In this document: positions 11,317 through 20,874 of the stretch, in pieces
Position numbering within the stretch: the first letter of the stretch is position 1
Layout: every line of letters begins with the position of its first letter
NCBI RefSeq assembly: GCF_000300005.1
Contig: NC_018691.1
Span: forward strand, 4,731,001 to 4,795,000
DNA: 64,000 nt
Direction: 5' to 3'
Source of the DNA: Alloalcanivorax dieselolei B5
GTDB taxonomy: Bacteria; Pseudomonadota; Gammaproteobacteria; Pseudomonadales; Alcanivoracaceae
Translations under genes and position numbers: made by a program
Notes under the pieces: model-generated
What the model saw: only the letters and a program-made list of their open reading frames with translations
Told to the model about the DNA's origin: nothing
Databases searched by the model: none

Positions 11317-11991
11317 TTACCGGGACAGTAATCGTTTGAGGATGGCCTCCGCCACCACCGTGCTGGACTGCGGGTTCTGACCGGTGATCAGGTTGCCGTC
11401 CTCCACCACGCGCGGCTTGAACATGTCACCGTTGCTGATTTCCGCGCCCAGTTCGCGCAGCCGGTTCTCCAGCAGGAAGGGCATGACGTCGTCGAGCCCG
11501 ACTTCGTGTTCTTCCTCGTTGCTGAAGCAGCTTACCACGCGGCCTTCCACCAACGGCTTGCCGGCGCCGTCGCGGGCGCCCACCAGCGCCGCCGGGCCAT
11601 GGCACACGGCGCTGACCAGCCCGCCCTGTTCCCAGGTACGGTTAAGTACCCGCGCCACCATGGGATGATCCGGCATATCGAACATGGCGCCATGGCCGCC
11701 GGGCACGAAGACGCCGGCGAAGCCGTCTTCCCAGATGTCCTCCAAAGCCCGGGTATCCTGCAACGCGATGATCGCGTCCTGCCAGGCGTCCTTCTCGGCG
11801 TCATCCGGCACCGAGCGCGGATCCACCGGCACCTTGCCGCCGAGCGGGCTGGCCACCTGCAGCGGGATACCGGCATCACGAAACAGACCATAGGGCACAG
11901 CAAATTCCTCAAGCCACAGGCCGGTTTGTTGCCCTTGTCCCATTTGACCGGCACTGGTCACCAACATCAGTAGGGGTTTGTCCAGATTCAT
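11317..11991 (-). CDS. DJ-1/PfpI family protein (Hsp31-like, type 1 glutamine amidotransferase-like)
   Basis: A 224-residue DJ-1/PfpI superfamily protein. The nucleophile elbow is SAVCHGPAALVGA with the catalytic cysteine near residue 127, followed by the family strand GRVVSCFSNEEE. Length and the TSAGQMG start match the Hsp31/YhbO-like group, with chaperone, deglycase or glyoxalase-type activity in studied members. The specific role here is inference. I chose the ATG at 11991 because AAGGAG lies five bases upstream; a GTG one codon earlier is less likely. It lies upstream of the glutathione peroxidase gene on the same strand with a gap of about 55 bases, so co-transcription is possible. Confidence 0.9.
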   Translation of the reverse strand: MNLDKPLLMLVTSAGQMGQGQQTGLWLEEFAVPYGLFRDAGIPLQVASPLGGKVPVDPRSVPDDAEKDAWQDAIIALQDTRALEDIWEDGFAGVFVPGGHGAMFDMPDHPMVARVLNRTWEQGGLVSAVCHGPAALVGARDGAGKPLVEGRVVSCFSNEEEHEVGLDDVMPFLLENRLRELGAEISNGDMFKPRVVEDGNLITGQNPQSSTVVAEAILKRLLSR

Positions 11992-12169
11992 CACTGCTCC
12001 TTACTCTGACGACCCAAAGGATTTATGACTTGAACCCGCCGCCGGGGCGAAAAGGGGCTTGACCCCGGCACCGGGTCCACCAAGATGACATCAACGGTAT
12101 CGGTGGCCCGCCTCACCGATGTAAACGCAGTTGGGGAGCCCGGCTCCTCTCTTCAATGGCATCCAGACC

Positions 12170-13522
12170 ATGCATTGGGAACACCTGCTCAACAAGGAGC
12201 GCCTGGGACACCGCGACGCCAAGGATGAAACCGGGCGCACCGCCTTTCTGCGCGACCACGACAAGATCATCTTTTCCGGCGCCTTCCGGCGCCTGGCCCG
12301 CAAGACCCAGGTACACCCGCTGGCCACCAACGACCACGTGCACAACCGTCTCACCCATTCCCTGGAGGTGTCGTGCGTGGGCCGGACCTTGGGCATCCAG
12401 GTGGGTGAGCGCTTGGAACGCCTGAAGCTGTTGCCGGCGGGCACCAACGCCACCGACCTTGGCGACATCGTGCAATCCGCGTGCCTGGCCCATGACATCG
12501 GCAACCCGCCGTTCGGCCATACCGGCGAGCGAGCCATCCGAGCCTGGTTCCAGGAGCGGGGCCAGCGTTATCTGGAACTGCTCAGCCCCGCCCAACAATC
12601 CGATCTGATTTACTTCGAAGGCAATGCCCAGGGTTTCCGCATTCTCACCAAAAGCGAGTACCACCAATACCAGGATGGCATGCGTCTAACCTACGCCACT
12701 CTGGCCACCTTTCTCAAATATCCCTGGTTATCCGCCCAGGCCGGCGAAAGCGGCATCAAACCGGGCAAGTACAGCGCCTTCGTCTCCGAGACCGGGGCGT
12801 TCCGGGAAGTCTGCCAGGCCACTGGACTGCGCCCCCTGGACGCGGACCGCTATTGCCGCCATCCCCTGGCCTACCTGATGGAGGCAGCGGACGATTTCTG
12901 CTACGCCATCATCGATCTGGAGGACGGTCTGGAGATGGATCTGCTGCACTGGGACGAGGTCTATGCCTTGCTGCAACCGGCGCTGCCGGACACCGCCGAA
13001 GTACGCAGCCTGGTGCACTCCGGACTGCGCGATGGCCGTAAGGCGGCGCTGCTGCGGGGCAAGATCATTGAACGCTTTATCGAGGCCGGCGTCGAGGCCT
13101 TCATCGCCAATCACCAGCGCTTGCTGGAAGGGCGCATGGACGGGGATCTGCTGCACCATTGTGAGCCGGTGGTACACGATGTGGTGGAGAACGCCAAGCA
13201 ACTGGCCCGCGGCAAGGTGTTCGAGCACCCACGCAAAATCGAACTGGAAATCGGCGCCTTCGAGGTCATGGGCGCCCTGCTCGACGGCCTGATCGACGCG
13301 GCGTTGTCCCACGCCCGTGGCACCGCGCGCAATTACCGCCACGAGCGCATCATCGACCTGATCGGCCGTCACAGCTTCCCCGATGACCTGCCCAACCTGC
13401 CGGAACAGGAGCGCATTTATCAGTGCATCATGCGGGCGCTGGATTTCCTCTCCGGCATGACCGACAACTACGCCACTTATCTGGCCAAGCAGTTCTCGGG
13501 GATGGCGGAAACCCGCTACTGA
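12170..13522 (+). CDS. dgt: Deoxyguanosinetriphosphate triphosphohydrolase
   Basis: HD-domain dNTPase that hydrolyses dGTP (and often other dNTPs) to the deoxynucleoside and triphosphate. The HD metal site is visible in order: HNRLTHSLEVS, CLAHDIGNPPFGHTGE and further down LEDGLEMD. The arginine-rich FRRLARKTQVHPL typical of dGTPases lies near residue 40. The 450-residue length fits the dGTPase-like type 2 group. I place the start at the ATG at 12170 (MHWEHLLNKERLG), where family members begin, although its ribosome binding site is weak; an in-frame TTG exists at 12131. It is monocistronic. Confidence 0.93.
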   Translation: MHWEHLLNKERLGHRDAKDETGRTAFLRDHDKIIFSGAFRRLARKTQVHPLATNDHVHNRLTHSLEVSCVGRTLGIQVGERLERLKLLPAGTNATDLGDIVQSACLAHDIGNPPFGHTGERAIRAWFQERGQRYLELLSPAQQSDLIYFEGNAQGFRILTKSEYHQYQDGMRLTYATLATFLKYPWLSAQAGESGIKPGKYSAFVSETGAFREVCQATGLRPLDADRYCRHPLAYLMEAADDFCYAIIDLEDGLEMDLLHWDEVYALLQPALPDTAEVRSLVHSGLRDGRKAALLRGKIIERFIEAGVEAFIANHQRLLEGRMDGDLLHHCEPVVHDVVENAKQLARGKVFEHPRKIELEIGAFEVMGALLDGLIDAALSHARGTARNYRHERIIDLIGRHSFPDDLPNLPEQERIYQCIMRALDFLSGMTDNYATYLAKQFSGMAETRY

Positions 13523-13690
13523 ACCCGATCTCCCCCAATCGGGAGGTCTCGGAACGGAGCGACGGCGGCAAGGCTATGAAAGGCTTTTCAATCGGTGAGT
13601 GGAACCGCCTCGAAGACCCCCGCCACCGGAAAAACCAACAGTGCGGGAATGCCCCACGGCCATTTTTGGCTTACTCGTTGCATCTTTTAT

Positions 13691-13710
13691 TTTGTGACAT
13701 AGTTCACAAA
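13691..13710 (+). promoter_or_regulatory. CRP/Vfr-like palindromic site upstream of a LuxR-type regulator
   Basis: The sequence TTTGTGACATAGTTCACAAA contains a perfect TGTGA-N6-TCACA core with symmetric flanks. It lies 22 bases before the ATG of the regulator at 13733. That is closer than a classic activator site, so repression or a promoter overlapping the site is possible. Binding is inference. Confidence 0.6.
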
Positions 13711-13732
13711 CAAGCAGGCATTGAGAGTCGAA

Positions 13733-14905
13733 ATGAAAAGCTCAAGTCGACTTCCCTTTTCGGGACGGCAGTACGATGAACTCCTGGATGTGTTGTACGC
13801 AACCCCCATGGACCAGAACTACTGGTCCATGTTTCTGGACAAACTGGTACGCGTGAGCCGCTCTCGTTCGGCCCGTCTACTGGTATTGGACCGAGTCGCG
13901 GAACAAGTGCAATCCAGCATGAAGATCAATATCGACGACAGCGCTCACCAGCAGTACGTCGATCACTTCGTTAACGCCTGCCCCTGGCGTCCGGAGCTCA
14001 AACAGAAACCATCGGGACAGCTCTATTCCACCTATTTGGACTTCTCCTGCCGGCAAAACCGGTTCTACCAGACCGAGTTTTACAACGACTGGGCCCGGGG
14101 GCTGGATATCCACCACGGGGTTTGCGGCACCGTTTATCAGAACCGGGACCATACCGTTCAGTTGTTGGTGCAGCGCACCCGTGATCACGGTCCATACCAT
14201 CACGTCGATACCACCTGGTTCAACGGGCTGGTGCCGCATATACGCCGCGCCATTCAACTGAATCTTGAAGCCGCCGGGCTTCGCCGCCGCGCCCTTGCCG
14301 GCGAGCTGGCGGCACATCGTCCTTTCATCCTGTTGGGCCCCGCCGGTCGTGTCGACTACCTCTGCCAACGGGCGGAGGCCCTATTGGCCAATGAAAATGC
14401 CCTGCTCTACCGGAACGGGCGTTTGATGTTCAGGCACCGCCCACTACAGCAACGCTTCCTGCATTCGGTCAACGGCATTCTGACCAGCGCTGGCCGTGAT
14501 TGGCGGCATGCCGGGGATCTGCTACTGGCGCCTCGTCTCGGCGATCAGCCACTGGCGTGCCTGCTCAGTCCACTGGCACCGGAAGTCGGCCGGATTCTGT
14601 TCCCCGTGGAAGGACGGGCGCTGCTGCATTTCCATCTGCCCGAGGAGACTGTTCATGTGGATGAGGAGCACGTCGCCACTCTGTTTGGGCTCACACCCGC
14701 GGAGGCCAAGGTGGCCCGCGCCATAGCCGAAGGCGGAACACTGGCCGATCTCGCCGACCGCCAGGGCATTTCGGTGCAAACGGCACGCAGCCAACTGAAA
14801 TCCGTGTTCCGCAAAACCGGTACGACCCGGCAAAACGAACTGGCCGCCCGCGTCCTCAAGTCTCCCGCCTTGAGCCCCGCCCCTCCGCCCATCACCCTGC
14901 CTTGA
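13733..14905 (+). CDS. LuxR-type transcriptional regulator
   Basis: A 390-residue DNA-binding protein. The C-terminal LuxR/GerE helix-turn-helix spans about residues 318-375 (FGLTPAEAKVARAIAEGG, then ISVQTARSQLKSVFRKTGT). The N-terminal 300 residues match no acyl-homoserine-lactone or receiver domain that I recognise and may be a PAS-like sensing region. There is no partner synthase or kinase next to it. I chose the ATG at 13733 (MKSSSRLPF), preceded by GAGAG; an upstream TTG is less likely. A CRP/Vfr-like palindrome sits 22 bases upstream, suggesting regulation by a cAMP-type regulator. Its targets are unknown. Confidence 0.85.
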   Translation: MKSSSRLPFSGRQYDELLDVLYATPMDQNYWSMFLDKLVRVSRSRSARLLVLDRVAEQVQSSMKINIDDSAHQQYVDHFVNACPWRPELKQKPSGQLYSTYLDFSCRQNRFYQTEFYNDWARGLDIHHGVCGTVYQNRDHTVQLLVQRTRDHGPYHHVDTTWFNGLVPHIRRAIQLNLEAAGLRRRALAGELAAHRPFILLGPAGRVDYLCQRAEALLANENALLYRNGRLMFRHRPLQQRFLHSVNGILTSAGRDWRHAGDLLLAPRLGDQPLACLLSPLAPEVGRILFPVEGRALLHFHLPEETVHVDEEHVATLFGLTPAEAKVARAIAEGGTLADLADRQGISVQTARSQLKSVFRKTGTTRQNELAARVLKSPALSPAPPPITLP

Positions 14906-14996
14906 TCAGCCCATGCCCGGGAAGGCAAGGCGGGCGGGCCAGAAGCACGGAAAGCCTCGGTTAGTTGATGCCGATGCCAACCCGAGAGGATCAAGC

Positions 14997-15037
14997 ATGA
15001 TGCAGATCAAGGCCGCTTCCGTGACCGGCCCTACAAT
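14997..15037 (+). promoter_or_regulatory. FNR/DNR-type class II promoter of the c551-type cytochrome gene
   Basis: An FNR-family box ATGATGCAGATCAA (nine of ten consensus bases of TTGAT-N4-ATCAA) lies at 14997-15010, and a -10 hexamer TACAAT at 15032-15037. If transcription starts near 15045, the box is centred at -41.5, the exact class II activator position. This implies induction at low oxygen or by NO. Confidence 0.7.
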
Positions 15038-15078
15038 CGACTCCGATCCCTATTGGCAGTCCCGCGACGGAGTCTCCG

Positions 15079-15396
15079 ATGAAAGTAATCGCCTTTTCCC
15101 TGGCCGCCCTGGCGGCCGCTTCCCTGAGTCCTGGTCTGGCCCTGGCGGCGGACGCCGAGACCCTGTATCAAGCCAAGGCCTGCGTGGCCTGCCACAAGAT
15201 CGACGGCCCCATGGTCGGCCCGTCCTACCAGGATGTGGCGAACAAATACGCCGGTCAGGACGGCGCCGCCGCCACTTTGGCAAAACACATCCAGGAAGGC
15301 AGCCAGGGCATCTGGGGCGCCATTCCAATGCCACCGAACGCGGTGACCGATGAGGAAGCCAAAACCCTGGCCGAATGGATTCTGCAGCAGAAATAA
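15079..15396 (+). CDS. Cytochrome c551-type small periplasmic cytochrome c
   Basis: Class I monoheme cytochrome of 105 residues. A Sec signal peptide (MKVIAFSLAALAAAS through LALAAD) ends near residue 24. The heme-binding motif is CVACH, and the distal methionine is in GIWGAIPMPPN, which is characteristic of the c551/c8 group that feeds electrons to periplasmic denitrification enzymes. The gene converges on nosL with a nine-base gap and has an FNR-type promoter, so it is a plausible electron donor to NosZ. That partnership is inference. Confidence 0.92.
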   Translation: MKVIAFSLAALAAASLSPGLALAADAETLYQAKACVACHKIDGPMVGPSYQDVANKYAGQDGAAATLAKHIQEGSQGIWGAIPMPPNAVTDEEAKTLAEWILQQK

Positions 15397-15405
15397 AGCC
15401 ACCGT

Positions 15406-15909
15406 TCAATGATGCCCGGCCCTGGACGCGGGCTGCCGCCATAGCGAGGGTTTCAGTTCCTCGAAGCGGTACACCTGACCGCCGTGTCGTCCGGCCCAAT
15501 CCTCGGCCGCCGCTTTTTCGGCGAAGGACGCCACGGTGACGCCCATCGCTCCCGGCAAGTCACCACCAATCACGTACCAGGCCTGACCCGCGTCGATCAG
15601 ATGATCGTCATCCGGCCGGTTCCAGTCTCCGCGCGCCATATCATGGACATAGAGACGGCTTTCTCCCACCTGATTCTCCGGCTGACTCCACCAGCCCAGC
15701 ATTTCCGCCACCGAGCAGAAGCGGCGCACCTGCCTTGGCGACACCGCTTCCCCCTTGGGACCCGGAAAATCGGCGATGATCATGCCGCAGACATGGCATT
15801 CGTCATCGGCATGGAACGGCACCGGCTCCAGGGCCGCCGGCGACGTCTCCTCACAGCCCGCCAGCAACATCAGTATCAGCAGACCCAACCCGATTCCCCA
15901 TTTTCCCAT
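15406..15909 (-). CDS. nosL: NosL, copper-binding lipoprotein for nitrous oxide reductase
   Basis: Outer-membrane-type lipoprotein that delivers Cu(I) to nitrous oxide reductase through the NosDFY complex. A lipobox (LMLLAGC) lies near residues 14-19. The copper motif CHVCGMII is followed by the NosL fold with GWWSQPEN, ARGDWNRP and WYVIGG. The protein is 167 residues, normal for the family. I placed the start at 15909 (MGKWGIGLG), with GAGG upstream, because the signal peptide starts there. It begins eight bases after the nosY stop and is the last gene of the nos cluster. Confidence 0.93.
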   Translation of the reverse strand: MGKWGIGLGLLILMLLAGCEETSPAALEPVPFHADDECHVCGMIIADFPGPKGEAVSPRQVRRFCSVAEMLGWWSQPENQVGESRLYVHDMARGDWNRPDDDHLIDAGQAWYVIGGDLPGAMGVTVASFAEKAAAEDWAGRHGGQVYRFEELKPSLWRQPASRAGHH

Positions 15910-15917
15910 AGCGCACC

Positions 15918-16745
15918 TCATACACGACGACGAAAAAGAACCAGCGCCAGCATCAACGGCATCAGCATCCACAACCCCAAGGCGCCCCAAAGCCCCCAGA
16001 CCGGCACCGGCAACTCCCGGCCCAGGGCCAGCACACCGGTCACCTCCGCGCCGGCGTCGAACCCGCTCAGGTTGATGAGCCGATACAGATCCGTGGGGCT
16101 GCACAGCAGCACCCAGGGCAGAGACTCCGGACTGAAACGCCCCTCGCTGAGCACCAGCAACGCCAGCAGCAGCCAGTCGAACACCAGCACAAAGAAGAAC
16201 CATACGGCCAGGGCCAGTCCGGCAGCGGTGGATTTCTCCCGCACCCGGCAACTGAGCACATAGGCCATGGCCAGGAACACCCAGCCGAGCATCATCGACG
16301 ACACCGCGAAACGCGCGAACGCGCCCGCCAGCGCCGCCGTTGGCACGCCGTCCACCCCGATCAGAATGGCCACCAGGGCGGCGCCGAATCCGGCCACCGT
16401 GGCCAGGGCCAGAATCAGGCCATGTCCGACGAATTTGCCGAGCAGCAGCTGTTCCCGCCTCAGCGGATAGGACAACAGCAACAGCAAAGTGCCGGCCTCG
16501 TCCTCACCGACGATGGCGTCATAAGCCAGCATCAGCGCGATCAAAGGAATCAGCAGCGTAGCCAGAGTGGAGAGGCTGGCCATGGTGGCCGGCACATTGG
16601 TGAATCCCACCACGCCCGAGGCAGCGGCGCCAAACCAAGCGATACCCACGGCGAGAACGGCGAACAGAACACTGATGGCCAGCAGCCAGCGGTTGCGCAG
16701 GGCGTCCCGCAATTCCTTCATGGCAATGAACCACAGCACGGTCAC
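15918..16745 (-). CDS. nosY: NosY, membrane permease of the nitrous oxide reductase maturation ABC transporter
   Basis: Integral membrane protein of 275 residues with about six hydrophobic segments, pairing with NosF and NosD for assembly of the Cu-Z site. Family motifs include [31 protein letters not shown] and [14 protein letters not shown]. The start is a GTG ([12 protein letters not shown]) overlapping the nosF stop by four bases (GTGA). It aligns with the N-terminus of P. stutzeri NosY as I recall it, which favours it over the internal ATG eight codons later. Translational coupling to nosF suggests fixed stoichiometry. Confidence 0.93.
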   Translation of the reverse strand: MTVLWFIAMKELRDALRNRWLLAISVLFAVLAVGIAWFGAAASGVVGFTNVPATMASLSTLATLLIPLIALMLAYDAIVGEDEAGTLLLLLSYPLRREQLLLGKFVGHGLILALATVAGFGAALVAILIGVDGVPTAALAGAFARFAVSSMMLGWVFLAMAYVLSCRVREKSTAAGLALAVWFFFVLVFDWLLLALLVLSEGRFSPESLPWVLLCSPTDLYRLINLSGFDAGAEVTGVLALGRELPVPVWGLWGALGLWMLMPLMLALVLFRRRV

Positions 16746-17608
16746 ACTCGCTCCCTCCGCCCGGCGGCGCCCTGAAAATGACGATAGAGGTCCTCCAGGG
16801 ACGGCGCCCGCACCTCCACGTCCACGGTTTCCGGCTGGCCTGACAGAGCGCGCAACCAGGCCATTTTTTCCTTCGCCGCCACGGTTCGTTCGCATCGGAG
16901 GGTGCGCCCCTGCGGATCCACCTGCAGGCTGGTCAAACGCCAGCGCAATCCCGCTTCCCGTTGCAACTCTGGCAGGCTGCCCAGCGCCCTGAGCCGACCC
17001 TGGCACAAGATGGCGGCGCGATCGATATAGCTCTCCACCCCGGCCAGCACATGGGAGCACAGCACCACCGCCGTGCCACGGCGGCGCAGATCGTCGATCA
17101 GCGCATACAGGTCCGCGGTGGCGATGGGATCCAGCCCCACCGTGGGCTCATCCAGCAGCAAAAGGCGGGGTTCACCGAGCAGCGCCTGGGCCAGCCCCAG
17201 GCGCTGACGCATCCCCTTGGAGTAGGTGCGGACCCGGCGATCGGCGGCGTCCGTCAGGCCCACCTGATCGAGCAGCGCTGCGATGCCGGACACCGGCACG
17301 CCCTTCAAACGGGCGAAATAGGCCAGGGTCTCCCGCCCACTGAGTTGTGGATAGAAACTGACGTTCTCGGGCAGGTAACCGAGTTCGCGGCGGGCCCGTG
17401 CTTCCCCCGCCGACACGCCCAGCACCCGCACCTCTCCGGCATCCGCCCGCAATACGCCGAGAATCAGTTTCATGGTGGTGGTTTTGCCGGCGCCGTTATG
17501 GCCGAACAGGCCCAGCACCTCACCTTCCCCCACCGTCAGGCTCAGATCGTGCAGCACCGTGGTGCGGCCATAACCGTGCCGTACCGAACGCATCTCAATC
17601 GCTGTCAT
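16742..17608 (-). CDS. nosF: NosF, ATPase of the nitrous oxide reductase maturation ABC transporter
   Basis: ABC-type ATPase of 288 residues. Walker A is GHNGAGKTT, the signature is YSKGMRQ, and Walker B is [12 protein letters not shown], followed by the switch histidine in CSHVLAG. It works with NosY (permease) and NosD (periplasmic) in biogenesis of the copper cluster of NosZ. The start overlaps the end of nosD by 14 bases and the stop overlaps nosY by four, a tightly coupled DFY block. Confidence 0.95.
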   Translation of the reverse strand: MTAIEMRSVRHGYGRTTVLHDLSLTVGEGEVLGLFGHNGAGKTTTMKLILGVLRADAGEVRVLGVSAGEARARRELGYLPENVSFYPQLSGRETLAYFARLKGVPVSGIAALLDQVGLTDAADRRVRTYSKGMRQRLGLAQALLGEPRLLLLDEPTVGLDPIATADLYALIDDLRRRGTAVVLCSHVLAGVESYIDRAAILCQGRLRALGSLPELQREAGLRWRLTSLQVDPQGRTLRCERTVAAKEKMAWLRALSGQPETVDVEVRAPSLEDLYRHFQGAAGRRERV

Positions 17609-18896
17609 GACAGATCTCCACGGCGGTCTCGTCCACCATCATCAAGGGGTGGCTGTCGCGCACGCCCGGTGAGCGCGTTACCGGGAACGCGTTCTGTGCC
17701 CAGCGCAACAGGCTCACGGACGGGCTACTCATCAGCAGCCGGGCCTGGGGGTACAGCCACAACAGCCGGTCCAAATCGTCGTTGGGCTGATACGGCACGT
17801 CGCCGATGCCGTCACCGTCTCGGTCCCAACCCAGGTAGTCACTCCAGTAGTTGCCTCTGCCCTGTCGTGACCATTCCTGGGTGCGGGTGGCCACGTACTT
17901 CACCTGTTGTTGATTGCCGATGAAATGGTTGCCGCTGAGCTGGTTGTCCTCGGAACCGGCGGTCAGATGGATGCCCAGGGTGCTTTGTTCAAAACGGTTG
18001 TCGGTGATGTCGTTGTACAGTGAGTTGTAAACGAACAGCGCTTTGCCTTCGGCGCCACTGATCATGGCGTCGCCGGTGGCTCCACGGCGCACACCGTGAA
18101 TCCGGTTGCCACGCAGGGTGGAATAGGTGATGTAGTTCATCAGGATGCCGTAGTTCTGATCATCTTCGGAGCAGTTGCCCTCAACCCACAGAGCACGGCT
18201 TTGCATCAGGGCGTAGCCGGTGCGGGTGCGCCGGGTGGTGTTGCCGACCACTTTGTTGTCATGGGAAAACATGTAGTGAATGCCGTAGCGCAGGTCCTCC
18301 AGCACATTGCCTTGCAGGCGGTTGCCGTTGGAGGTGTCGATGTAGATGCCATCGCGGGTTTCACGCACCCGGTTGCCGGTCACCAGGGCCCCGGTTACGG
18401 CGTACAGATGAATGCCATTGCCACGATCCTGTGAGCGCAGCGAAGTGTCTCCGCGGATACGATTACCGCTGACCGTGACCTCGGCGGCACCGTCCACCCA
18501 GATCCCAAAGCCGGGTCCGCTGAGCTGGTTGTCCCGTAACGTGGTGCCGGTGGCGCCCTTCTCGATGAACACCCCGGCATCCATGGCGGTCAGGTCTTTG
18601 CCCCAGTTACGCAAGGAGCAGCCACTGACCCGCACATTGGTGGCGGCAATGGTCAGACCGTTGCCGTAGCCTTCCGCGTCCAGCACCGCGCCGGCCTCGC
18701 AAATCACTTCGGCGCCCTCCCGGTCAATGCGAAAACGCCCCCGGTGGATCCCCACCGGCACACGCCAGCGGTTCTCCTCCGGGGCCGCCGTCGCCACGGC
18801 AATGAGGTCGCGGGATGGCATCCCGGCCTGGGCCGTCATGCCGGACGCGCCCCACAGCGCCAGGCAAAACAACCCGATTCGTCTCAGCACCGCCAT
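17595..18896 (-). CDS. nosD: NosD, periplasmic copper-site maturation protein
   Basis: Periplasmic right-handed beta-helix protein (CASH/PbH1 repeats) of 433 residues needed to assemble the Cu-Z site of nitrous oxide reductase. A signal peptide occupies about residues 1-25 ([15 protein letters not shown] through TAQA). Repeated rungs such as [39 protein letters not shown] and [10 protein letters not shown] are visible. The family motif [19 protein letters not shown] lies near residue 355. The start is either this ATG or a GTG one codon earlier; neither has a strong ribosome binding site. It follows nosZ by 32 bases. Confidence 0.93.
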   Translation of the reverse strand: MAVLRRIGLFCLALWGASGMTAQAGMPSRDLIAVATAAPEENRWRVPVGIHRGRFRIDREGAEVICEAGAVLDAEGYGNGLTIAATNVRVSGCSLRNWGKDLTAMDAGVFIEKGATGTTLRDNQLSGPGFGIWVDGAAEVTVSGNRIRGDTSLRSQDRGNGIHLYAVTGALVTGNRVRETRDGIYIDTSNGNRLQGNVLEDLRYGIHYMFSHDNKVVGNTTRRTRTGYALMQSRALWVEGNCSEDDQNYGILMNYITYSTLRGNRIHGVRRGATGDAMISGAEGKALFVYNSLYNDITDNRFEQSTLGIHLTAGSEDNQLSGNHFIGNQQQVKYVATRTQEWSRQGRGNYWSDYLGWDRDGDGIGDVPYQPNDDLDRLLWLYPQARLLMSSPSVSLLRWAQNAFPVTRSPGVRDSHPLMMVDETAVEICHDSD

Positions 18897-18928
18897 CACT
18901 GCACTCGCACCGCCGCGCCCCCTTCCAA

Positions 18929-20836
18929 TCAGGCTTTCTCCACCAGCATGCGGCCGACCATCTCCATGTGCAGGGCATGACAGAACCAGCTGCAGTAATA
19001 CCAGTGCACGCCGGGTTTATCGGCGATGAAGGTGATGGAAGAGGTTTGCTGCGGACTGATTTCCATGCTGACACCGTGGTTGGTGAGCACGAAACCGTGA
19101 GACACGTCCTCGATACGATCGATGTTGGTGATGGTCACCGTGACTTCGTCGCCCTGCTTCACCTTGAACTCGGCCAATCCGTAAGCCGGTGCCATGGAGG
19201 TCATATAGACCCGCACCTTGTTACCCTCACGGATCACCTTGTTGTCCTGCTCCAGGGTGATGCCGTCTTTTTTCGCCCGGGCCACGGTGGCGGCGAAAAA
19301 CGGATCGTTCCGCTCCCAGATTTTTTTCGTCTTGATCTGATCCCGGCGCACCAGGATGCAGTCGTGGGGTTCGGCAAAGGTGGGGCCGTCATGCACCAGT
19401 TTCATTTCCTCGCCGGAAATATCGATCAGTTGATCATTCTCCGGGTGCAGTGGACCGGTAGGCAGGAAACGGTCCTTGGAGAACTTGCTCAGCACCACCA
19501 GCCACTTGCCATCCGCGTCCCGACTTTCGGTCAGCGAGGCGTGGTTATGCCCTGGCTGATAGTGCACATCCAGCTTCTGTTTGATGTAGTTGGTTTTTTC
19601 CCCTTGGTAAGCGCGGATCGCCTCTTCGATGTTCCACTTCGCCACCTGGCTGTCGATGAACAGAGTGGTATAGGCGTTGCCACGACCATCGAAGGTGGTG
19701 TGCAGCGGCCCCAGCCCCAGCTCCGGTTCGCCCACCACCACATCCCTGGGTTTCTTGAGCTTGCCGCCGAACAAGTCGTCCAGCCGCGCGATCTCAATGA
19801 TGGTGCAGGTGGGCGAGAGCTTGCCGTTGGCGATGAAGTACTTGCCGTCCGGCGATGTATTCAGGCCGTGCGGGTTCTTCGGCACCGGAATGTAGCGGGT
19901 CAGATCCGACCCGTGCCGGCCATCCACCACCGGCACCTTGCTGTCACCCAGCGTGGTGAACTTGCCGGCTTTGATGGCCGCTTCGATGCGCGGGATATTG
20001 AACACCACCACCCAGTCGCGCTCATTGCGCATCATGCCGCCCAGGTCCGTGGCTTTCTCCGAGTTGTAACAGGTGGACGCCGCGTACTTGCCGGTATAGT
20101 CGGCGTCGGTGTTGTCCAGGTTACCGTCGACGATGACCTGGAACGCCATCTCCATCCGCTCGGCGTCGATGGCGTTGAACATCGTGTAGCTGCCATCATC
20201 CTGGATATCGAAGGACGAGCCGTCATTGGGATGCGGAATGATGAATTCCGCGTTGGCGAACACATACTTGGTGTGCGGCACTTTCTGCAGGCGCAGACCG
20301 TGGATGGCCTGGACGTTGGGTACCGTGAGGATGCGGTCGCATTTCATGATATCCAGACGCACCCGGGCCACCCGGCTGTTGGCCTTGTCATTGATGAACA
20401 GGTATTTGCCGTCATACCGGCCATCCGTCATGGAGATGTGCGGGTGGTGGCTGTCACCGTTGAGGTAACGGGCGCTGTCACCAAGCACCTGTTTGCTTTC
20501 GTCGGTCAGCCCCCAACCCGTGGCGGAATCCACGTTGAACACCGGAATCCGCAGCAGTTCACGCATGGAGGGCACACCCAGCACCCGCACCTCGCCGGAG
20601 TGTCCACCACTCCAGAAGCCGTAATATTCATCCAGCTCACCGGGCCCCACATGGGCCTTGGCCATGGCTTCCTTTACCGAGGAGGCCCAGGTTTCCCGCG
20701 TCATCACCACGCCACCCAGAGTGGCGGCGCCCGCCAGGGCCGCGCCCCCGAGAGTGCCGGCGCCGAGGAATCCGCGCCGGGTCAGTCCCTCGCCCTGAGC
20801 ATTCCCGTTGTCGTCGTTGAACTGATCGTGTGTCAT
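18929..20836 (-). CDS. nosZ: Nitrous oxide reductase, clade I (TAT-exported)
   Basis: Periplasmic copper enzyme reducing N2O to N2. The 635-residue protein has a twin-arginine signal ([10 protein letters not shown]), marking clade I. The N-terminal seven-bladed propeller carries the Cu-Z histidines (for example in [14 protein letters not shown] and [14 protein letters not shown]). The C-terminal cupredoxin domain ends with the CuA motif [12 protein letters not shown]. The start at 20836 has GGAG eight bases upstream; an open frame extends further but would put residues before the TAT signal. It follows nosR by 38 bases. All catalytic motifs I checked look intact. Confidence 0.97.
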   Translation of the reverse strand: MTHDQFNDDNGNAQGEGLTRRGFLGAGTLGGAALAGAATLGGVVMTRETWASSVKEAMAKAHVGPGELDEYYGFWSGGHSGEVRVLGVPSMRELLRIPVFNVDSATGWGLTDESKQVLGDSARYLNGDSHHPHISMTDGRYDGKYLFINDKANSRVARVRLDIMKCDRILTVPNVQAIHGLRLQKVPHTKYVFANAEFIIPHPNDGSSFDIQDDGSYTMFNAIDAERMEMAFQVIVDGNLDNTDADYTGKYAASTCYNSEKATDLGGMMRNERDWVVVFNIPRIEAAIKAGKFTTLGDSKVPVVDGRHGSDLTRYIPVPKNPHGLNTSPDGKYFIANGKLSPTCTIIEIARLDDLFGGKLKKPRDVVVGEPELGLGPLHTTFDGRGNAYTTLFIDSQVAKWNIEEAIRAYQGEKTNYIKQKLDVHYQPGHNHASLTESRDADGKWLVVLSKFSKDRFLPTGPLHPENDQLIDISGEEMKLVHDGPTFAEPHDCILVRRDQIKTKKIWERNDPFFAATVARAKKDGITLEQDNKVIREGNKVRVYMTSMAPAYGLAEFKVKQGDEVTVTITNIDRIEDVSHGFVLTNHGVSMEISPQQTSSITFIADKPGVHWYYCSWFCHALHMEMVGRMLVEKA

Positions 20837-20874
20837 TGTCGTTTCTCCGTTGTCTGTAGCCGGCGTACCGGCCT

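Noticed and set aside
15406-16251. A 281-residue version of NosL from the longest open frame.
   Set aside because: The extra N-terminus is out-of-frame nosY sequence. The lipoprotein signal and ribosome binding site place the start at 15909.
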